Below, one piece after another: positions 27,168 through 36,866 of a stretch of 64,000 nt of DNA. Numbering within the stretch: the first letter of the stretch is position 1; each line of letters opens with the position of its first letter. The notes beneath the pieces are model-generated. The model did not search any database. It was given only the letters and a program-made list of their open reading frames with translations, and had not been told where the DNA came from. Made by a program: the position numbers and the translations under genes. Source of the stretch: an uncultured Acidobacteriia bacterium. Lineage in GTDB: Bacteria; Acidobacteriota; Terriglobia; Bryobacterales; Bryobacteraceae. The stretch is from NCBI GenBank assembly GCA_903929755.1, contig CAIYVZ010000150.1:1-64000 (forward strand), given 5' to 3'.

Positions 27168-30100
27168 ATGTGCGCGCCACGTCTGATGCGGGTTGCATCC
27201 TTAATCATTACCAGTTCTTTATTCGCCTCGTTGTGTTTTGGCCAGGCAGTTTCCATCGCGGAAGTTTCCGGAGTCATTGCCGATCCAACCGGCGCAGCCA
27301 TCCCGAACGCCACGGTAAAAATCACAGAAACTGAGAAAGAGTTTTCGCGCACGGTAACGTCCGATGCGAACGGACTCTACATCTTGCCCGGTCTTCCGGT
27401 AGGCCCCTACCGCCTCGACGTGAGCGCGCCCGGGTTCAAAGGCTACGCCCAGTCTGGCCTCATCCTTCAGGTGGGTAATAAGGCTACCGTAAACGTCACC
27501 ATGGAAGTCGGCAATGTTTCCGAACATGTTGAAGTCTCCGCCCAGGCCAACATGGTGGAAACCCAAAACAACACCATCTCTCAGGTCATCGACGAAAGAC
27601 GCATCACCGAACTGCCTCTCAACGGCCGCCAGCCCACGCAGTTGATTCTGCTGTCCGGCGCGGCAGTTGCAGCTCCCGGCGGCGGCATGGTCGGCAGCAA
27701 GAACTACTTCAGTTCGGTCACCATTTCCGTAGCGGGCGGTCAGGCCAACGGCGTGAACTACCTGCTGGACGGCGGCGACCACAATGACTCCATGACGAAC
27801 GTCAACATGCCCATGCCTTTCCCCGATTCCCTTCAGGAATTCAGCGTGCAGACCAGCGCGCTCCCTGCCCGCTACGGTCTGCATCCTGGCGCGGTAGTCA
27901 ACGCAGTCACCAAATCCGGCACCAACACGCTGCATGGCAGCCTCTTCGAGTTCCTCCGCAACGGCGACCTGAATGCCCGCAACACTTTTGCCCCCATACA
28001 CGACAGCCTGAAACGCAACCAGTTCGGCGGCACCGGCGGCGGCAAGATCATTCGCGACAAACTCTTCTTCTTCGGCGGCTTCCAGGGAACACGCCAGCGC
28101 AGTGACCCACCCCAAACCACCAGCTATGTCCCCACCGCCGCCGTTCTGGGCGGCAACTTTTCCGCCATCGACAGCGCCTCCTGCATCTCTGCCGGAGCCA
28201 AGAGCCTGCGCGACCCCCTCAACGGCGGCGTGTTCGCCGGCAACCAGATTCCCGTCTCGCGCCTGAGTCCGCAAGCCATCGCCCTCGCCACCAAGTACCT
28301 GCCCACATCGAACGATCCCTGCGGCAAGATTATCTACGGCATTCCCGCCACTGGCGACGAAGAACAAATCATTGGCCGCATCGACTGGGTTCACAACGAA
28401 AGGCACACCTTGTATGGCCGCTACTTCCTCGCCCAATATAAGAACCCGCCCGTGTATGACGGCAAGAGCGCACTAACCACCACCGCCCCCGGCAACTGGG
28501 AACGTGCCCAAACTTTTACCCTGGGTGATAACTTCACCTTCAGCCCCACCACGCTGAATGCCTTCCACGCAACTTTCAGCCGACGCCGCGATAACCGTGG
28601 CGTCGCACCCGATTACTTCAACCCGAAGGACCTCGGCCTCAACGTCTTCGCACCCATCAAGAATTTCACTCAGATTGCTGTCAACAGCTACTGGAGCATT
28701 GGTTGCGGCACCTGTTCGCCCGGCCACTTCAACACCAACTCACTCCATCTGGCCGACGATATCGACATCATTCGCGGCAAGCACCAAATCTCCTTCGGCG
28801 TCGATTTCCTGCGCGATCAGTTCAACTTCGCCAACGGCTACCAGCAGAACGGTGTCTGGACCTTCGCCGGCGCAGGTACCGGACCTTCCACCAGTGACTC
28901 CCTCGCCGACTTCATGCTCGGTCTGCCCAGTGATTTCTCGCAATCCAATCAGCTGGAATTCGCCACCCGCGCCCCCGTCTTCGCTGCCTACGCGCAGGAC
29001 CAGATCCGTGTCACCAGCCGCTTCAATATCAACATCGGGCTGCGCTTCGAACCTTCCTTCGCCGCCTATGACTACTTCGGTCGCGGCACCAGCTTCAACG
29101 CCGCCAACTTCTATTCCGGCAAGCGCAGCACCGTCTTCCCGAATTCACCTCCCGGCCTGCTGTTCTATGGCGACGAAGGTATCCCGAAGGGTTATTTCAA
29201 CAACAAGATATGGCTCTTCTCCCCCCGCTTCGGCAGCGTCTGGGACCTGAAGGGTAACGGCAAGCAGACCATCCGTTTGTCTGCCGCCATTCTGCGCGAT
29301 ACCTCGGAACTCTTCTACTCCGAGCGCCTCACCACCAACGCACCTTACGGCTCCGCCATTGATGTCCCGTTCCCCACCGGAGGCTTCGCCAATCCCTGGG
29401 CTGGCTACCCCGGAGGTAACCCCTTCCCGCTTCCCTCACCGCCGCCCAAAAACTTCACGTTCCCGGCTTACAGCGTTCTGGTGAACATGCCTCTCGATAC
29501 GAAGCCCACCTACACCATGCAGTGGAACCTGAGCTACCAGAACCAGTTCCTGCCCAACTGGCTTGGAACCATCTCCTACCTCGGCAACAAGACCACGCAT
29601 ATCTGGGTCGGCGAGGAAATCAATCAGTCCATCAACACCATCCCGGGCGCAACAACGGCCAATATCAATCAGCGCCGGATCCTGTACCTGGCCAACCAGA
29701 CCACGGGTTCTAACTACGGCAGTATCATCCAGTCCGAGCAGGGTGCCAACGCCAACTACGCCGGCATGCTGGCTTCCGTGCAGCATCGCATGGCGAATAA
29801 CTTTACCGCGCTGTTCAACTACACCTGGTCGCACTGCATCAGCGATGCCGACTTCGGTGGCGAGTTAGCCGGTAACTATTATTCCGATCCCAACAATCGC
29901 CGTCGTGACCGCGGCAACTGTAACTTCGACGTCCGCCAGGTTGCCAACACTTCGCTCGTTGCGCTTAGCCCGTTCAAGGACGGCTGGAAGGGTAAATTGC
30001 TGGGCGGCTGGCAGTTCTCCCCCATCGTCAGCATGGCCACCGGCTTCGCCATCAACATCACCGCTGGCCGCGATAACTCGCTCACCGGCATCGGCCTCGA

Positions 30101-30440
30101 TCGTCCCAATCAGGTTCTGCCGAACGTGATGTCTACCGACTCCAATCCGCGCGTTTTCCTCAACCCCGCAGCCTTCGCCCAGAACGCCACCGGGACCTTT
30201 GGCAACCTCGGCAGGACCGCGATCCACGGCCCCGGTCGCCTCAACTTCGATGCGTCTTTGAGCCGTACCTTCCGCCTCCACGAGAAGTACCGCCTCGAAG
30301 CCCGCTTCGAAGCCTTCAACTCGATCAATCACACCAACTACGGCAACCCGACCACGGCCCTCACCTCAGCCACGTTCGGCCGCATCACCAGCGCGGCCGA
30401 ACCGCGAATTCTTCAGGTAAGCATGAAGGTTCACTTCTAA
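27168..30440 (+). CDS. Oar-like TonB-dependent receptor with carboxypeptidase-regulatory domain
   Basis: 1090 residues. A signal peptide (ends ASLCFGQ) is followed by a carboxypeptidase regulatory-like beta-sandwich (about 30-115; GVIADPTGAAIPNATVKITE), a plug domain (about 125-250; RITELPLNGRQPTQLILLSG, LLDGGDHND) and a large outer-membrane barrel ending in aromatic QVSMKVHF. This architecture is very common in Acidobacteriota and moves unknown large ligands, possibly oligosaccharides or peptides, with TonB energy. The tannase/feruloyl esterase immediately downstream on the same strand suggests plant-derived aromatic esters as a possible context, but a strong terminator separates them. Confidence 0.93.
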   Translation: MCAPRLMRVASLIITSSLFASLCFGQAVSIAEVSGVIADPTGAAIPNATVKITETEKEFSRTVTSDANGLYILPGLPVGPYRLDVSAPGFKGYAQSGLILQVGNKATVNVTMEVGNVSEHVEVSAQANMVETQNNTISQVIDERRITELPLNGRQPTQLILLSGAAVAAPGGGMVGSKNYFSSVTISVAGGQANGVNYLLDGGDHNDSMTNVNMPMPFPDSLQEFSVQTSALPARYGLHPGAVVNAVTKSGTNTLHGSLFEFLRNGDLNARNTFAPIHDSLKRNQFGGTGGGKIIRDKLFFFGGFQGTRQRSDPPQTTSYVPTAAVLGGNFSAIDSASCISAGAKSLRDPLNGGVFAGNQIPVSRLSPQAIALATKYLPTSNDPCGKIIYGIPATGDEEQIIGRIDWVHNERHTLYGRYFLAQYKNPPVYDGKSALTTTAPGNWERAQTFTLGDNFTFSPTTLNAFHATFSRRRDNRGVAPDYFNPKDLGLNVFAPIKNFTQIAVNSYWSIGCGTCSPGHFNTNSLHLADDIDIIRGKHQISFGVDFLRDQFNFANGYQQNGVWTFAGAGTGPSTSDSLADFMLGLPSDFSQSNQLEFATRAPVFAAYAQDQIRVTSRFNINIGLRFEPSFAAYDYFGRGTSFNAANFYSGKRSTVFPNSPPGLLFYGDEGIPKGYFNNKIWLFSPRFGSVWDLKGNGKQTIRLSAAILRDTSELFYSERLTTNAPYGSAIDVPFPTGGFANPWAGYPGGNPFPLPSPPPKNFTFPAYSVLVNMPLDTKPTYTMQWNLSYQNQFLPNWLGTISYLGNKTTHIWVGEEINQSINTIPGATTANINQRRILYLANQTTGSNYGSIIQSEQGANANYAGMLASVQHRMANNFTALFNYTWSHCISDADFGGELAGNYYSDPNNRRRDRGNCNFDVRQVANTSLVALSPFKDGWKGKLLGGWQFSPIVSMATGFAINITAGRDNSLTGIGLDRPNQVLPNVMSTDSNPRVFLNPAAFAQNATGTFGNLGRTAIHGPGRLNFDASLSRTFRLHEKYRLEARFEAFNSINHTNYGNPTTALTSATFGRITSAAEPRILQVSMKVHF

Positions 30441-30455
30441 GTCACCGCTGTAAGA

Positions 30456-30496
30456 GCCCGGGTTCACACAGCTCCAGCGCTTGTGTGAACCCGGGC
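30456..30496 (+). terminator. Strong terminator after the TonB receptor
   Basis: A perfect 15-bp stem (GCCCGGGTTCACACA with its complement), an 11-base loop, then a T-rich tract (GTCTTTTCG) about 5 bases on. It lies 16 bases after the receptor stop. Confidence 0.85.
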
Positions 30497-30597
30497 CATC
30501 GTCTTTTCGTGGCAATTACTCCGGCGCTCAAAGGATTTCCGACTCACCTGCGTCCTTTCGTTCATCTTCCGGTCTATTGGCGATACCATTACTAACT

Positions 30598-32082
30598 GTG
30601 AAGCCCCTCGTTCTCCTCTTAGCCTCCGCCCTGCCGAGCCTCGCCGCGGACTGCGCCGCCCTCGCCAACCTCAAGCTCCCCGCCACCACCATCACCTCAG
30701 CCCAAACCATCGCCCCCGGAGCCTTCACCCCGCCCACACCCGGCCGAGGCCCCAACCCCTTCGCCCCCCTCCCTGCCTTCTGCCGCGTCACCGCCACCCT
30801 CGCCCCCTCCGCCGACTCCGATATCAAAATCGAAGTCTGGCTCCCCGAATCCAACTGGAACGGTAAATTCGAAGCCGTCGGCAACGGAGGCTGGGCCGGA
30901 ACCATCACGTATCCCGCGCTCGCCACTGCCCTCGCCCGAGGCTACGCCACCGCCAGTACCGACACCGGCCACGCTACACCCGGCGGAGCTTTCGCCCTCG
31001 GTCACCCCGAAAAGCTCGTCGACTTCGGCTACCGTGCCGTCCACGAAATGACCGTACAGGCCAAGTCCCTCATCGCCAATTACTACGGCAACCAGGCCAA
31101 GCGAGCTTACTGGAACGGCTGCTCCACCGGAGGCCGTCAGGGTCTCATGTCCGCGCAGCGCTACCCCGCCGATTTCGACGGCATCATCGCCGGTGCCCCC
31201 GCCAACTACATGTCCCACCTCCAGCCCTGGTCGCTTTGGGTCCCCATGGCCGTCCACCAAACCGAAGCCAGCTACATCCCGCCCGCCAAATACCCCATCA
31301 TCCACAAGGCCGTTCTCGATGCCTGTGACGCCCTCGACGGCGTCCGCGACGGCGTCATCGAAGACCCCACGCGCTGCCACTTCGACCCGAAAACTATCGA
31401 GTGCCGGGGCCCCGACGCCACTTCTTGCCTCACCGCCCCGCAAGTCGAAGCGGCGCGCAAGATCTATTCGCCCATGACCAATCCCCGCACCGGCCTCCAG
31501 CTCTTCCCCGCCCTCGAACCCGGCAGCGAAATGGGCTGGACCGGTCTCGCCGGACCCCAACCCATGGCCATCCCGGTCGATACGTTCAAATACATGGTCC
31601 ACAACGACCCCAACTGGGACTGGAAGACCATCGACTTTGATAAGGATGTCGCGGCCACCGAGAAGCTCTTCGCCCCCATCATCGACGCCGTCAACCCCAA
31701 CCTCACCCCGTTTTTCAGCCACGGAGGCAAGCTCCTCCTGTATCACGGCTGGAACGACCAGCTCATCGCCCCCCGCAACAGCATCCAGTACTTTGACAGC
31801 GTCCGCTACACCCTCGGCACCGCCAAAACCCTCGACGGAATGCGCCTCTACATGGTCCCCGGCATGGCCCACTGCAACGGAGGCGATGGCACCGGGACCT
31901 TCGATGTCGTCGCCAACCTGGAACGCTGGGTGGAACAAGGCCAGGCCCCCGACACAATCGTCGCCTCGCGCACCAACCCCACCCGCACCCGTCCCCTCTG
32001 CCAGTGGCCGAAGGTGGCAGTTTATTCAGGAACAGGGAGCACCGATGATGCCGCCAACTTCACCTGCAAAGTGGTTCCCTGA
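30598..32082 (+). CDS. Tannase/feruloyl esterase family hydrolase
   Basis: 494 residues from GTG 30598, which opens a clean signal peptide (MKPLVLLLASALPSLAA); upstream in-frame codons overlap the terminator and are not coding. Family features are the WLPESNWNGKFEAVGNGGWAG strand, STDTGHA, the nucleophile GCSTGGRQG (about 173-181), GWNDQLIAP with the catalytic Asp, and MAHCNGGDGT with the catalytic His; paired Cys flank the triad as in known tannases. It hydrolyses ester bonds of plant phenolics such as gallate or ferulate esters and is probably periplasmic or secreted. Confidence 0.9.
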   Translation: MKPLVLLLASALPSLAADCAALANLKLPATTITSAQTIAPGAFTPPTPGRGPNPFAPLPAFCRVTATLAPSADSDIKIEVWLPESNWNGKFEAVGNGGWAGTITYPALATALARGYATASTDTGHATPGGAFALGHPEKLVDFGYRAVHEMTVQAKSLIANYYGNQAKRAYWNGCSTGGRQGLMSAQRYPADFDGIIAGAPANYMSHLQPWSLWVPMAVHQTEASYIPPAKYPIIHKAVLDACDALDGVRDGVIEDPTRCHFDPKTIECRGPDATSCLTAPQVEAARKIYSPMTNPRTGLQLFPALEPGSEMGWTGLAGPQPMAIPVDTFKYMVHNDPNWDWKTIDFDKDVAATEKLFAPIIDAVNPNLTPFFSHGGKLLLYHGWNDQLIAPRNSIQYFDSVRYTLGTAKTLDGMRLYMVPGMAHCNGGDGTGTFDVVANLERWVEQGQAPDTIVASRTNPTRTRPLCQWPKVAVYSGTGSTDDAANFTCKVVP

Positions 32083-32271
32083 CGTCCATCTCACAATCCC
32101 CCGCGTGAAGCTCCCGAGTGGGATCGGCGTCGAAGTTTTCCCGTCGGCAATGCCGGGGCGGCCTCAAGATACCCACGTAATGGCTGGCCCCCCGAGTCCG
32201 TTGTGCCAGCGAATACTTGCGAGCCCGCATGGAACCCGAACTCGTCAAAGAATCCGCCGGATACCGCAGAT
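32083..32271. other. Convergent gap, nothing recognised
   Basis: About 190 bases between two converging genes, without a hairpin followed by T and without a credible reading frame. Confidence 0.4.
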
Positions 32272-32586
32272 CTATTCGAGAATCGCCCGTTCGCAGAGTC
32301 CGGTTTCGCGGTCTACGCGAACCGCGAGGCCGCTCGGCTCCACTCGTGAATCGTTCTCCGGAAAATAAATAAGCCAGACTTTTCTTAGCTCACCGCGGTC
32401 ATTTTTCCACGACTCTTCCGTTGCCGTGGCCTTGTCGAACTGAAGGGGTGTCTTCCGGCGACCCATCCCGCTGCGGTTCCGGCGAGCCCACTCTCCCGCC
32501 AGTTGCACCGCGCGCTGCTTTCCGATCCCGTCCTGTGCCAGGCCCATCATTGCAGCGAACAGAAACACGAACCAGCGCCGGTACAT
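32272..32586 (-). CDS. Small exported protein of unknown function
   Basis: 104 residues. A plausible signal peptide (MYRRWFVFLFAAMMGLAQ) is followed by a small domain ending YFPENDSRVEPSGLAVRVDR and a single Cys near the C-terminus. It starts 9 bases after the PEP-CTERM metalloprotease gene on the same strand, so they are likely co-transcribed, which supports its being real. No ribosome site is obvious and no family is recognised. Confidence 0.55.
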   Translation of the reverse strand: MYRRWFVFLFAAMMGLAQDGIGKQRAVQLAGEWARRNRSGMGRRKTPLQFDKATATEESWKNDRGELRKVWLIYFPENDSRVEPSGLAVRVDRETGLCERAILE

Positions 32587-32595
32587 GAACTAATG

Positions 32596-33474
32596 CTATC
32601 GCTTTCGGCGGCGCAGCGCCAGGAAGCCAATTGCGACCAGCCCCCCCCATACCGCGGACGGCTCCGGTACCGGCTGGGTGTATAACGCCATGACACCTTG
32701 AAAATCCCCGTCGGTAATGGCGATGCGCGTATCCATCGGCGCCGCAGACGACCACATAATGGAACTGCCCGATACCTTGGCGGCATTTTTGTTGTGGCCA
32801 AAGCCGACCGCATGCCCCACTTCGTGGCGCGCCGTGGTCAGGAAGTCCCGGCCATCGCCCGCCCCCGGCGCCGCAGCTCCGGTGTACCAGGTAAAGTCAG
32901 CGGTGTTGAAAGTGATCGTCTGGTTGCTCGAATCGAATTCGCCGGTCGTGTCGGCGTCAATGGCTCCGAACTTGACATTGATGTAAGGTATAGTCGGTCG
33001 CTTCGTGGCACGTACAAAATTAAAGCCGAGCGTGACGTCGGGTCGGCCGGCAGCCCCATAATAAGTCATCGCGCCCAACACCCAGTCGCTGAATGCCTCT
33101 TCCACCCGGAGGTCGAAAGCGTCGGTGTTGCTGTAGCCCGCGTCGAAGAAGAAATACACCTGGTTGGCGATGTAACCATGACCGAAATTGGCGGTGCCGG
33201 GGGCGTGAAATGCCGTCGTGTCTCCGTTGTTATCCCACGCCTTGTTGGCAAACCAGCTGTCTTCGCCATTGTTGACCCCCAGCGGCAAATCGTTCCAGTG
33301 CTGGTGCATGATGGCTGGATCGCTCTTGTCTCCACTTGACCATGTGGTGACCGTATCGTTGTGGGGGTGCTCATTACCCGGCAGTATGGGCAAAGCAAAT
33401 CCGGACAGGCTGATGGTCGCCGTAATGAGAGCGAACCGAGCCACGAAACGCAGGTTGGATAGTAGCTTGGACAT
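32596..33474 (-). CDS. PEP-CTERM-anchored matrixin-like zinc metalloprotease
   Basis: 292 residues. A signal peptide (FALITATISLSGFA) and a body with ARHEVGHAVGFGHN (about 217-230) give the extended zinc site HExxHxxGxxH of metzincins, followed by a SSIMWSS Met-turn-like segment, as in matrixins. The C-terminus is VPEPSAVWGGLVAIGFLALRRRKR-type, an exosortase tail. So this is predicted to be a surface-anchored protease. No propeptide cysteine switch was noticed. It is followed by the small exported protein. Confidence 0.85.
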   Translation of the reverse strand: MSKLLSNLRFVARFALITATISLSGFALPILPGNEHPHNDTVTTWSSGDKSDPAIMHQHWNDLPLGVNNGEDSWFANKAWDNNGDTTAFHAPGTANFGHGYIANQVYFFFDAGYSNTDAFDLRVEEAFSDWVLGAMTYYGAAGRPDVTLGFNFVRATKRPTIPYINVKFGAIDADTTGEFDSSNQTITFNTADFTWYTGAAAPGAGDGRDFLTTARHEVGHAVGFGHNKNAAKVSGSSIMWSSAAPMDTRIAITDGDFQGVMALYTQPVPEPSAVWGGLVAIGFLALRRRKR

Positions 33475-33659
33475 AAATCTGGCCCTCCTGGCCAGTTACT
33501 CACCAGACGTTATCATTTTCGCCGCGCGGATTCAATAGCATATTTTCAGGACGTTATCTCCCGGCAACGCGAGCCATTACTCCCTCGGCTCCGATTCGGA
33601 AGAGTGCCAAATGCTTGCCACCTCCGGAACTTTGGACTCCCGGGCGGAGTCAACACACC

Positions 33660-34406
33660 ATGCCACAGGTACGTTTTTTGGGGCTGATAGCTCTCGGCGT
33701 TTCGTTCGTGGCCGCGCAGCAGCGGCCCGAGTTCGAAGTCGCCACCCTGAAACTCTCGCCACCACCCGAAGGCGACCTGATCAACATCAATCTCGGGCGC
33801 GTCCAGAACGGCAAGCTCACCATGGCCAACGTCACACTGGGAGACTGCCTCAAGTTCGCCTGCAACCTCAGTTCCAACGCGCAATTCGCGGGCCCCGCGT
33901 GGCTCAACGAAAAACCACTCCGCTTCGACATCGTCGCGCACACCAAGCCCCGCACGTCCCCTCAGCAGATCCGCCTCATGCTGCAAAACCTGCTCGCCGA
34001 CCGCCTGAAACTGACCACCCATGTTGAAAAGCGGGAAATCGTCTACCTCGCCCTCGTCCCGGCGAAGAACGGGCCCAAACTCCAGCCAGCCAAACCAGAT
34101 GCTCCACAGAACACCGGTCCCCAAATCCCCGGCAAGCTCAACCACAATGCCCTGGGCATGGACATGCTCACCCGCCTGCTCGCCCGCTTCGAACGCGATA
34201 CCGTCATCGACCAAACCGGCCTGCAGGGCCAGTTTGAGATCCATCTCGAATGGGAACCGTCCACCCGCAACAACCCCGACAGTCCCGCAGGCCCCTCCGT
34301 CTATACCGCCCTTCAGGAACAACTTGGCCTCCGGCTGATCCGGCAGAAAGGTCCGGTCGACATCCTGATCATCGATCACGCCGAACAAGTCCCCGCCGCC
34401 AACTAA
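33660..34406 (+). CDS. TIGR03435 family exported protein
   Basis: 248 residues from ATG 33660; the frame is open upstream, but this ATG gives the signal peptide (MPQVRFLGLIALGVSFVAAQ). Family signatures are FEVATLKLSP, the central DIVAHTKPRTSPQQIRLMLQ and NLLADRLKLTTHVEKREIVY segment, and DQTGLQGQFEIHLEW near the end. TIGR03435 proteins are strongly expanded in Solibacter-type Acidobacteria and have no known function. It is a useful taxonomic marker here. The transcript ends at the hairpin shared with pnp. Confidence 0.92.
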   Translation: MPQVRFLGLIALGVSFVAAQQRPEFEVATLKLSPPPEGDLININLGRVQNGKLTMANVTLGDCLKFACNLSSNAQFAGPAWLNEKPLRFDIVAHTKPRTSPQQIRLMLQNLLADRLKLTTHVEKREIVYLALVPAKNGPKLQPAKPDAPQNTGPQIPGKLNHNALGMDMLTRLLARFERDTVIDQTGLQGQFEIHLEWEPSTRNNPDSPAGPSVYTALQEQLGLRLIRQKGPVDILIIDHAEQVPAAN

Positions 34407-34425
34407 AACACGCGCACAAACGCCA

Positions 34426-34475
34426 AACGGGGCGGAGAACCTACCAGAATGCTCTGGCAAGTCCTCCGCCCCGTT
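34426..34475. terminator. Long hairpin between the converging TIGR03435 and pnp genes
   Basis: A 12-bp perfect stem (AACGGGGCGGAG/CTCCGCCCCGTT) encloses a smaller hairpin (CCAGA/TCTGG). It lacks a long T-run on either side, so it may act as a 3' stabiliser or a bidirectional terminator. Confidence 0.6.
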
Positions 34476-34498
34476 ATGGGCGAAGCGTTAGCTTCTGT

Positions 34499-36610
34499 TT
34501 ACTGACCTTCTTTGGCCTTCATCTGGTCGCGGAGTTCTTTCAGAACGGCTTTGCGGCTGAGCTTGATCTTGTTGCCTTCAATCCCAATCACCTTCACCCG
34601 AATCTGATCGCCTTCATTCAGCTCGTCGGTAACCAGCTTGATGCGGTTCTCGGCGATTTCGCTGATATGCAGCAGACCATCGGTGCCCGGGAAGATTTCC
34701 ACGAATGCGCCGAAATCGACGATCCGCACAACCTTGCCCAAATACACCTTGCCGATTTCGGCGGTCGCGGTCAGGTCGGCAATAATCTGCAGAGCCTGCT
34801 TCGCGGCAACCGGATCCGACGACGCCACATGAATCGTGCCATCATCTTCAACGTCAATCTTCACGCCGGTCTGTTCAATAATGCCGCGGATAACCTTGCC
34901 GCCCGGTCCAATCACGTCACGGATCTTATCCACCGGAATCTTGGTGGTGTAGATGCGAGGAGCGTAGGGTGACATTTCCTGACGAGCTTCCGTCAGAACG
35001 TCTTCCATTTTGGAGATGATGTGCAGGCGGCCACGCTTGGCCTGTTCCAGAGCTTCCTTCATCAGTTCTGTGGTAACGTTCGGAACCTTGATGTCCATCT
35101 GGAGAGCCGTGATGCCGGCACGCGTACCGGCAACCTTGAAGTCCATGTCGCCGTAATGATCTTCAGCGCCCGCAATGTCGGTCAGAATGGCGTACTTGTC
35201 GCCTTCCTTCACCAGACCCATCGCCACGCCGCCAACCGGAGCCTTAATCGGCACACCGGCATCCATCAGCGCGATGCTCGCGCCGCAGACAGAGGCCATG
35301 GAACTGGAACCGTTCGATTCCAGAATGTCGGAAACCACGCGAACCGTGTAGGGGAAGTCTGCTTCGCTCGGCATCGCGGCCAGAACCGCGCGCTCCGCCA
35401 GCGCACCATGTCCGATTTCACGACGGCCAGGGCCGCGCATAAAGCCGGTTTCTCCAACCGAGAACGGGGGGAAATTGTAGTGCAGCATGAAGCGCTTGAA
35501 CGTCTCGCCCGCTTCCAGCATTTCAATGCGCTGTTCGTCGTCCTTGGTACCAAGGGTGACGGTGACCAGAGCCTGCGTCTCACCACGCGTAAACACGGCA
35601 GAACCGTGCGTACGGGGCAGAACGCCCGCTTCGCCCCAAATGTCGCGAACTTCGTCAAACGCACGGCCATCGGGACGGCGACGCTTGTCCAGCATCTCGT
35701 CACGGAAGATTTTTTCCTTCAGGCTGTCGAACAGCTTGCCGGCTTCTGCCTTCTGTTCGTCGGCAACGCCTTCCACCGCGGCTGCGTGCAGCGCGTCGAT
35801 TTTGGCGTAGCTTTCCAGCTTGCCGTACTTGCTGGTGTCCAGAGCGTCCGTCAGGTCCACACGAACCTTGGCTTCAATCTCGGCCAGCAGGGCTTCGTTG
35901 ACGACGGCGTGCGTGAACACGCGCTTCGTCTTGCCGGCAACCTTCACCAACTGCTTGATACCGGCCGCAATCTGCTTGCAGGCTGCCAGACCGAATTCCA
36001 GAGCGCCGATGACTTCTTCTTCGCTGGATTCCTGAGCGCCGGCTTCTACCATTACGATGCCTTCTTCAGTGGCAGCAACCGTAATGTTGAGGCTGGATGC
36101 GCGCGATTCCTCGTAAGTGCAGTTGGCGACGTACTTGCCGTCAACCAGCGACACACGAACGCCGCAGGCGATGTGGTGGAACGGGATATCGGAGATCGCG
36201 AGCGCGGCGCCCGCGCCGATGATCGCCAGGATTCCGGGGTCGGTGGAGGGGTCAGCCGACAGAACCATCGCGATAATCTGCGTCTCGATCATGAACCCTT
36301 CCGGGAACAGGGGACGCAGCGGACGGTCAATCATCCGGCTGGTGAGGGTTTCCTTCTCAGACATACGGCCTTCGCGCTTAATGTAGCCGCCCGGAATCTT
36401 GCCGGCAGCATACGTAAATTCGCGATAGTCGCAAGTGAGGGGGAAGAAGCTCTGATTCGGCTTCGGTTTGGCGGCGCTGCAAGCGCTCACCAGAACAACC
36501 GAATCGCCCTGGCGGACGAGGACGGATCCACCAGCCTGTTTGGCCAGCTTTCCGGTTTCAATACTAATTTTCTTGCCGTCGAGATCGATTTCAACAGTCT
36601 GTATGTTCAT
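34499..36610 (-). CDS. pnp: Polyribonucleotide nucleotidyltransferase (PNPase)
   Basis: 703 residues, full length. It degrades RNA 3'-5' by phosphorolysis and joins the RNA degradosome in many bacteria. Domain order: first RNase PH-like domain (about 10-230), linker helices, second RNase PH-like domain (about 320-545, with MRGPGRREIGHGALAERA and LTDIAGAEDHYGDMDFKVAG), KH domain (about 550-615, VIGPGGKVIRGIIEQTG) and S1 domain (about 620-690, VDFGAFVEIFPGTDGLLHIS). It lies 256 bases downstream of rpsO, the classic order, with a hairpin-rich leader in between. Confidence 0.97.
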   Translation of the reverse strand: MNIQTVEIDLDGKKISIETGKLAKQAGGSVLVRQGDSVVLVSACSAAKPKPNQSFFPLTCDYREFTYAAGKIPGGYIKREGRMSEKETLTSRMIDRPLRPLFPEGFMIETQIIAMVLSADPSTDPGILAIIGAGAALAISDIPFHHIACGVRVSLVDGKYVANCTYEESRASSLNITVAATEEGIVMVEAGAQESSEEEVIGALEFGLAACKQIAAGIKQLVKVAGKTKRVFTHAVVNEALLAEIEAKVRVDLTDALDTSKYGKLESYAKIDALHAAAVEGVADEQKAEAGKLFDSLKEKIFRDEMLDKRRRPDGRAFDEVRDIWGEAGVLPRTHGSAVFTRGETQALVTVTLGTKDDEQRIEMLEAGETFKRFMLHYNFPPFSVGETGFMRGPGRREIGHGALAERAVLAAMPSEADFPYTVRVVSDILESNGSSSMASVCGASIALMDAGVPIKAPVGGVAMGLVKEGDKYAILTDIAGAEDHYGDMDFKVAGTRAGITALQMDIKVPNVTTELMKEALEQAKRGRLHIISKMEDVLTEARQEMSPYAPRIYTTKIPVDKIRDVIGPGGKVIRGIIEQTGVKIDVEDDGTIHVASSDPVAAKQALQIIADLTATAEIGKVYLGKVVRIVDFGAFVEIFPGTDGLLHISEIAENRIKLVTDELNEGDQIRVKVIGIEGNKIKLSRKAVLKELRDQMKAKEGQ

Positions 36611-36866
36611 GTTTTCAGTGCCGGGTTACGTTCCCCGGACGTCCTTTATCTGCCGGAATTACCGGCGCAAACCCATGACGGGCCCGATCTGGCGAGGGGA
36701 GCTGAAAAAGGAGGGGATTTTGGACGCGCCTGAACAGGCACGCCTGTGTGACACCCCGGCATCAAAACCCGGGGTGATCGCAGGTCATACGGACTTGCGA
36801 AAGCAGGGGGGAAATCCCACCTGCTTCGAAGTAAGGAACTTATAAACTGGTTTAGCGGCGAACCGC
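36611..36866 (-). promoter_or_regulatory. rpsO-pnp intercistronic leader with stacked hairpins
   Basis: Two clear hairpins lie between the genes in the minus-strand transcript: 36826-36801 (7-bp plus 3-bp stem around one mismatch) and 36776-36752 (perfect 8-bp stem), with a smaller ACAGGC/GCCTGT inverted repeat at 36734-36747. In enteric bacteria a hairpin here is cut by RNase III and then used by PNPase to repress its own message. Position and structure fit the same role; the function is inferred. Confidence 0.5.

Noticed and set aside
30697-31938. 413-codon minus-strand frame opposite the tannase gene
   Set aside because: Shadow of the real gene on the plus strand, same Gly/Val-rich bias.
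35021-36733. 570-codon plus-strand frame opposite pnp
   Set aside because: Antisense to a complete, highly conserved PNPase; composition (His/Arg/Asn-rich) is not natural for a real protein.
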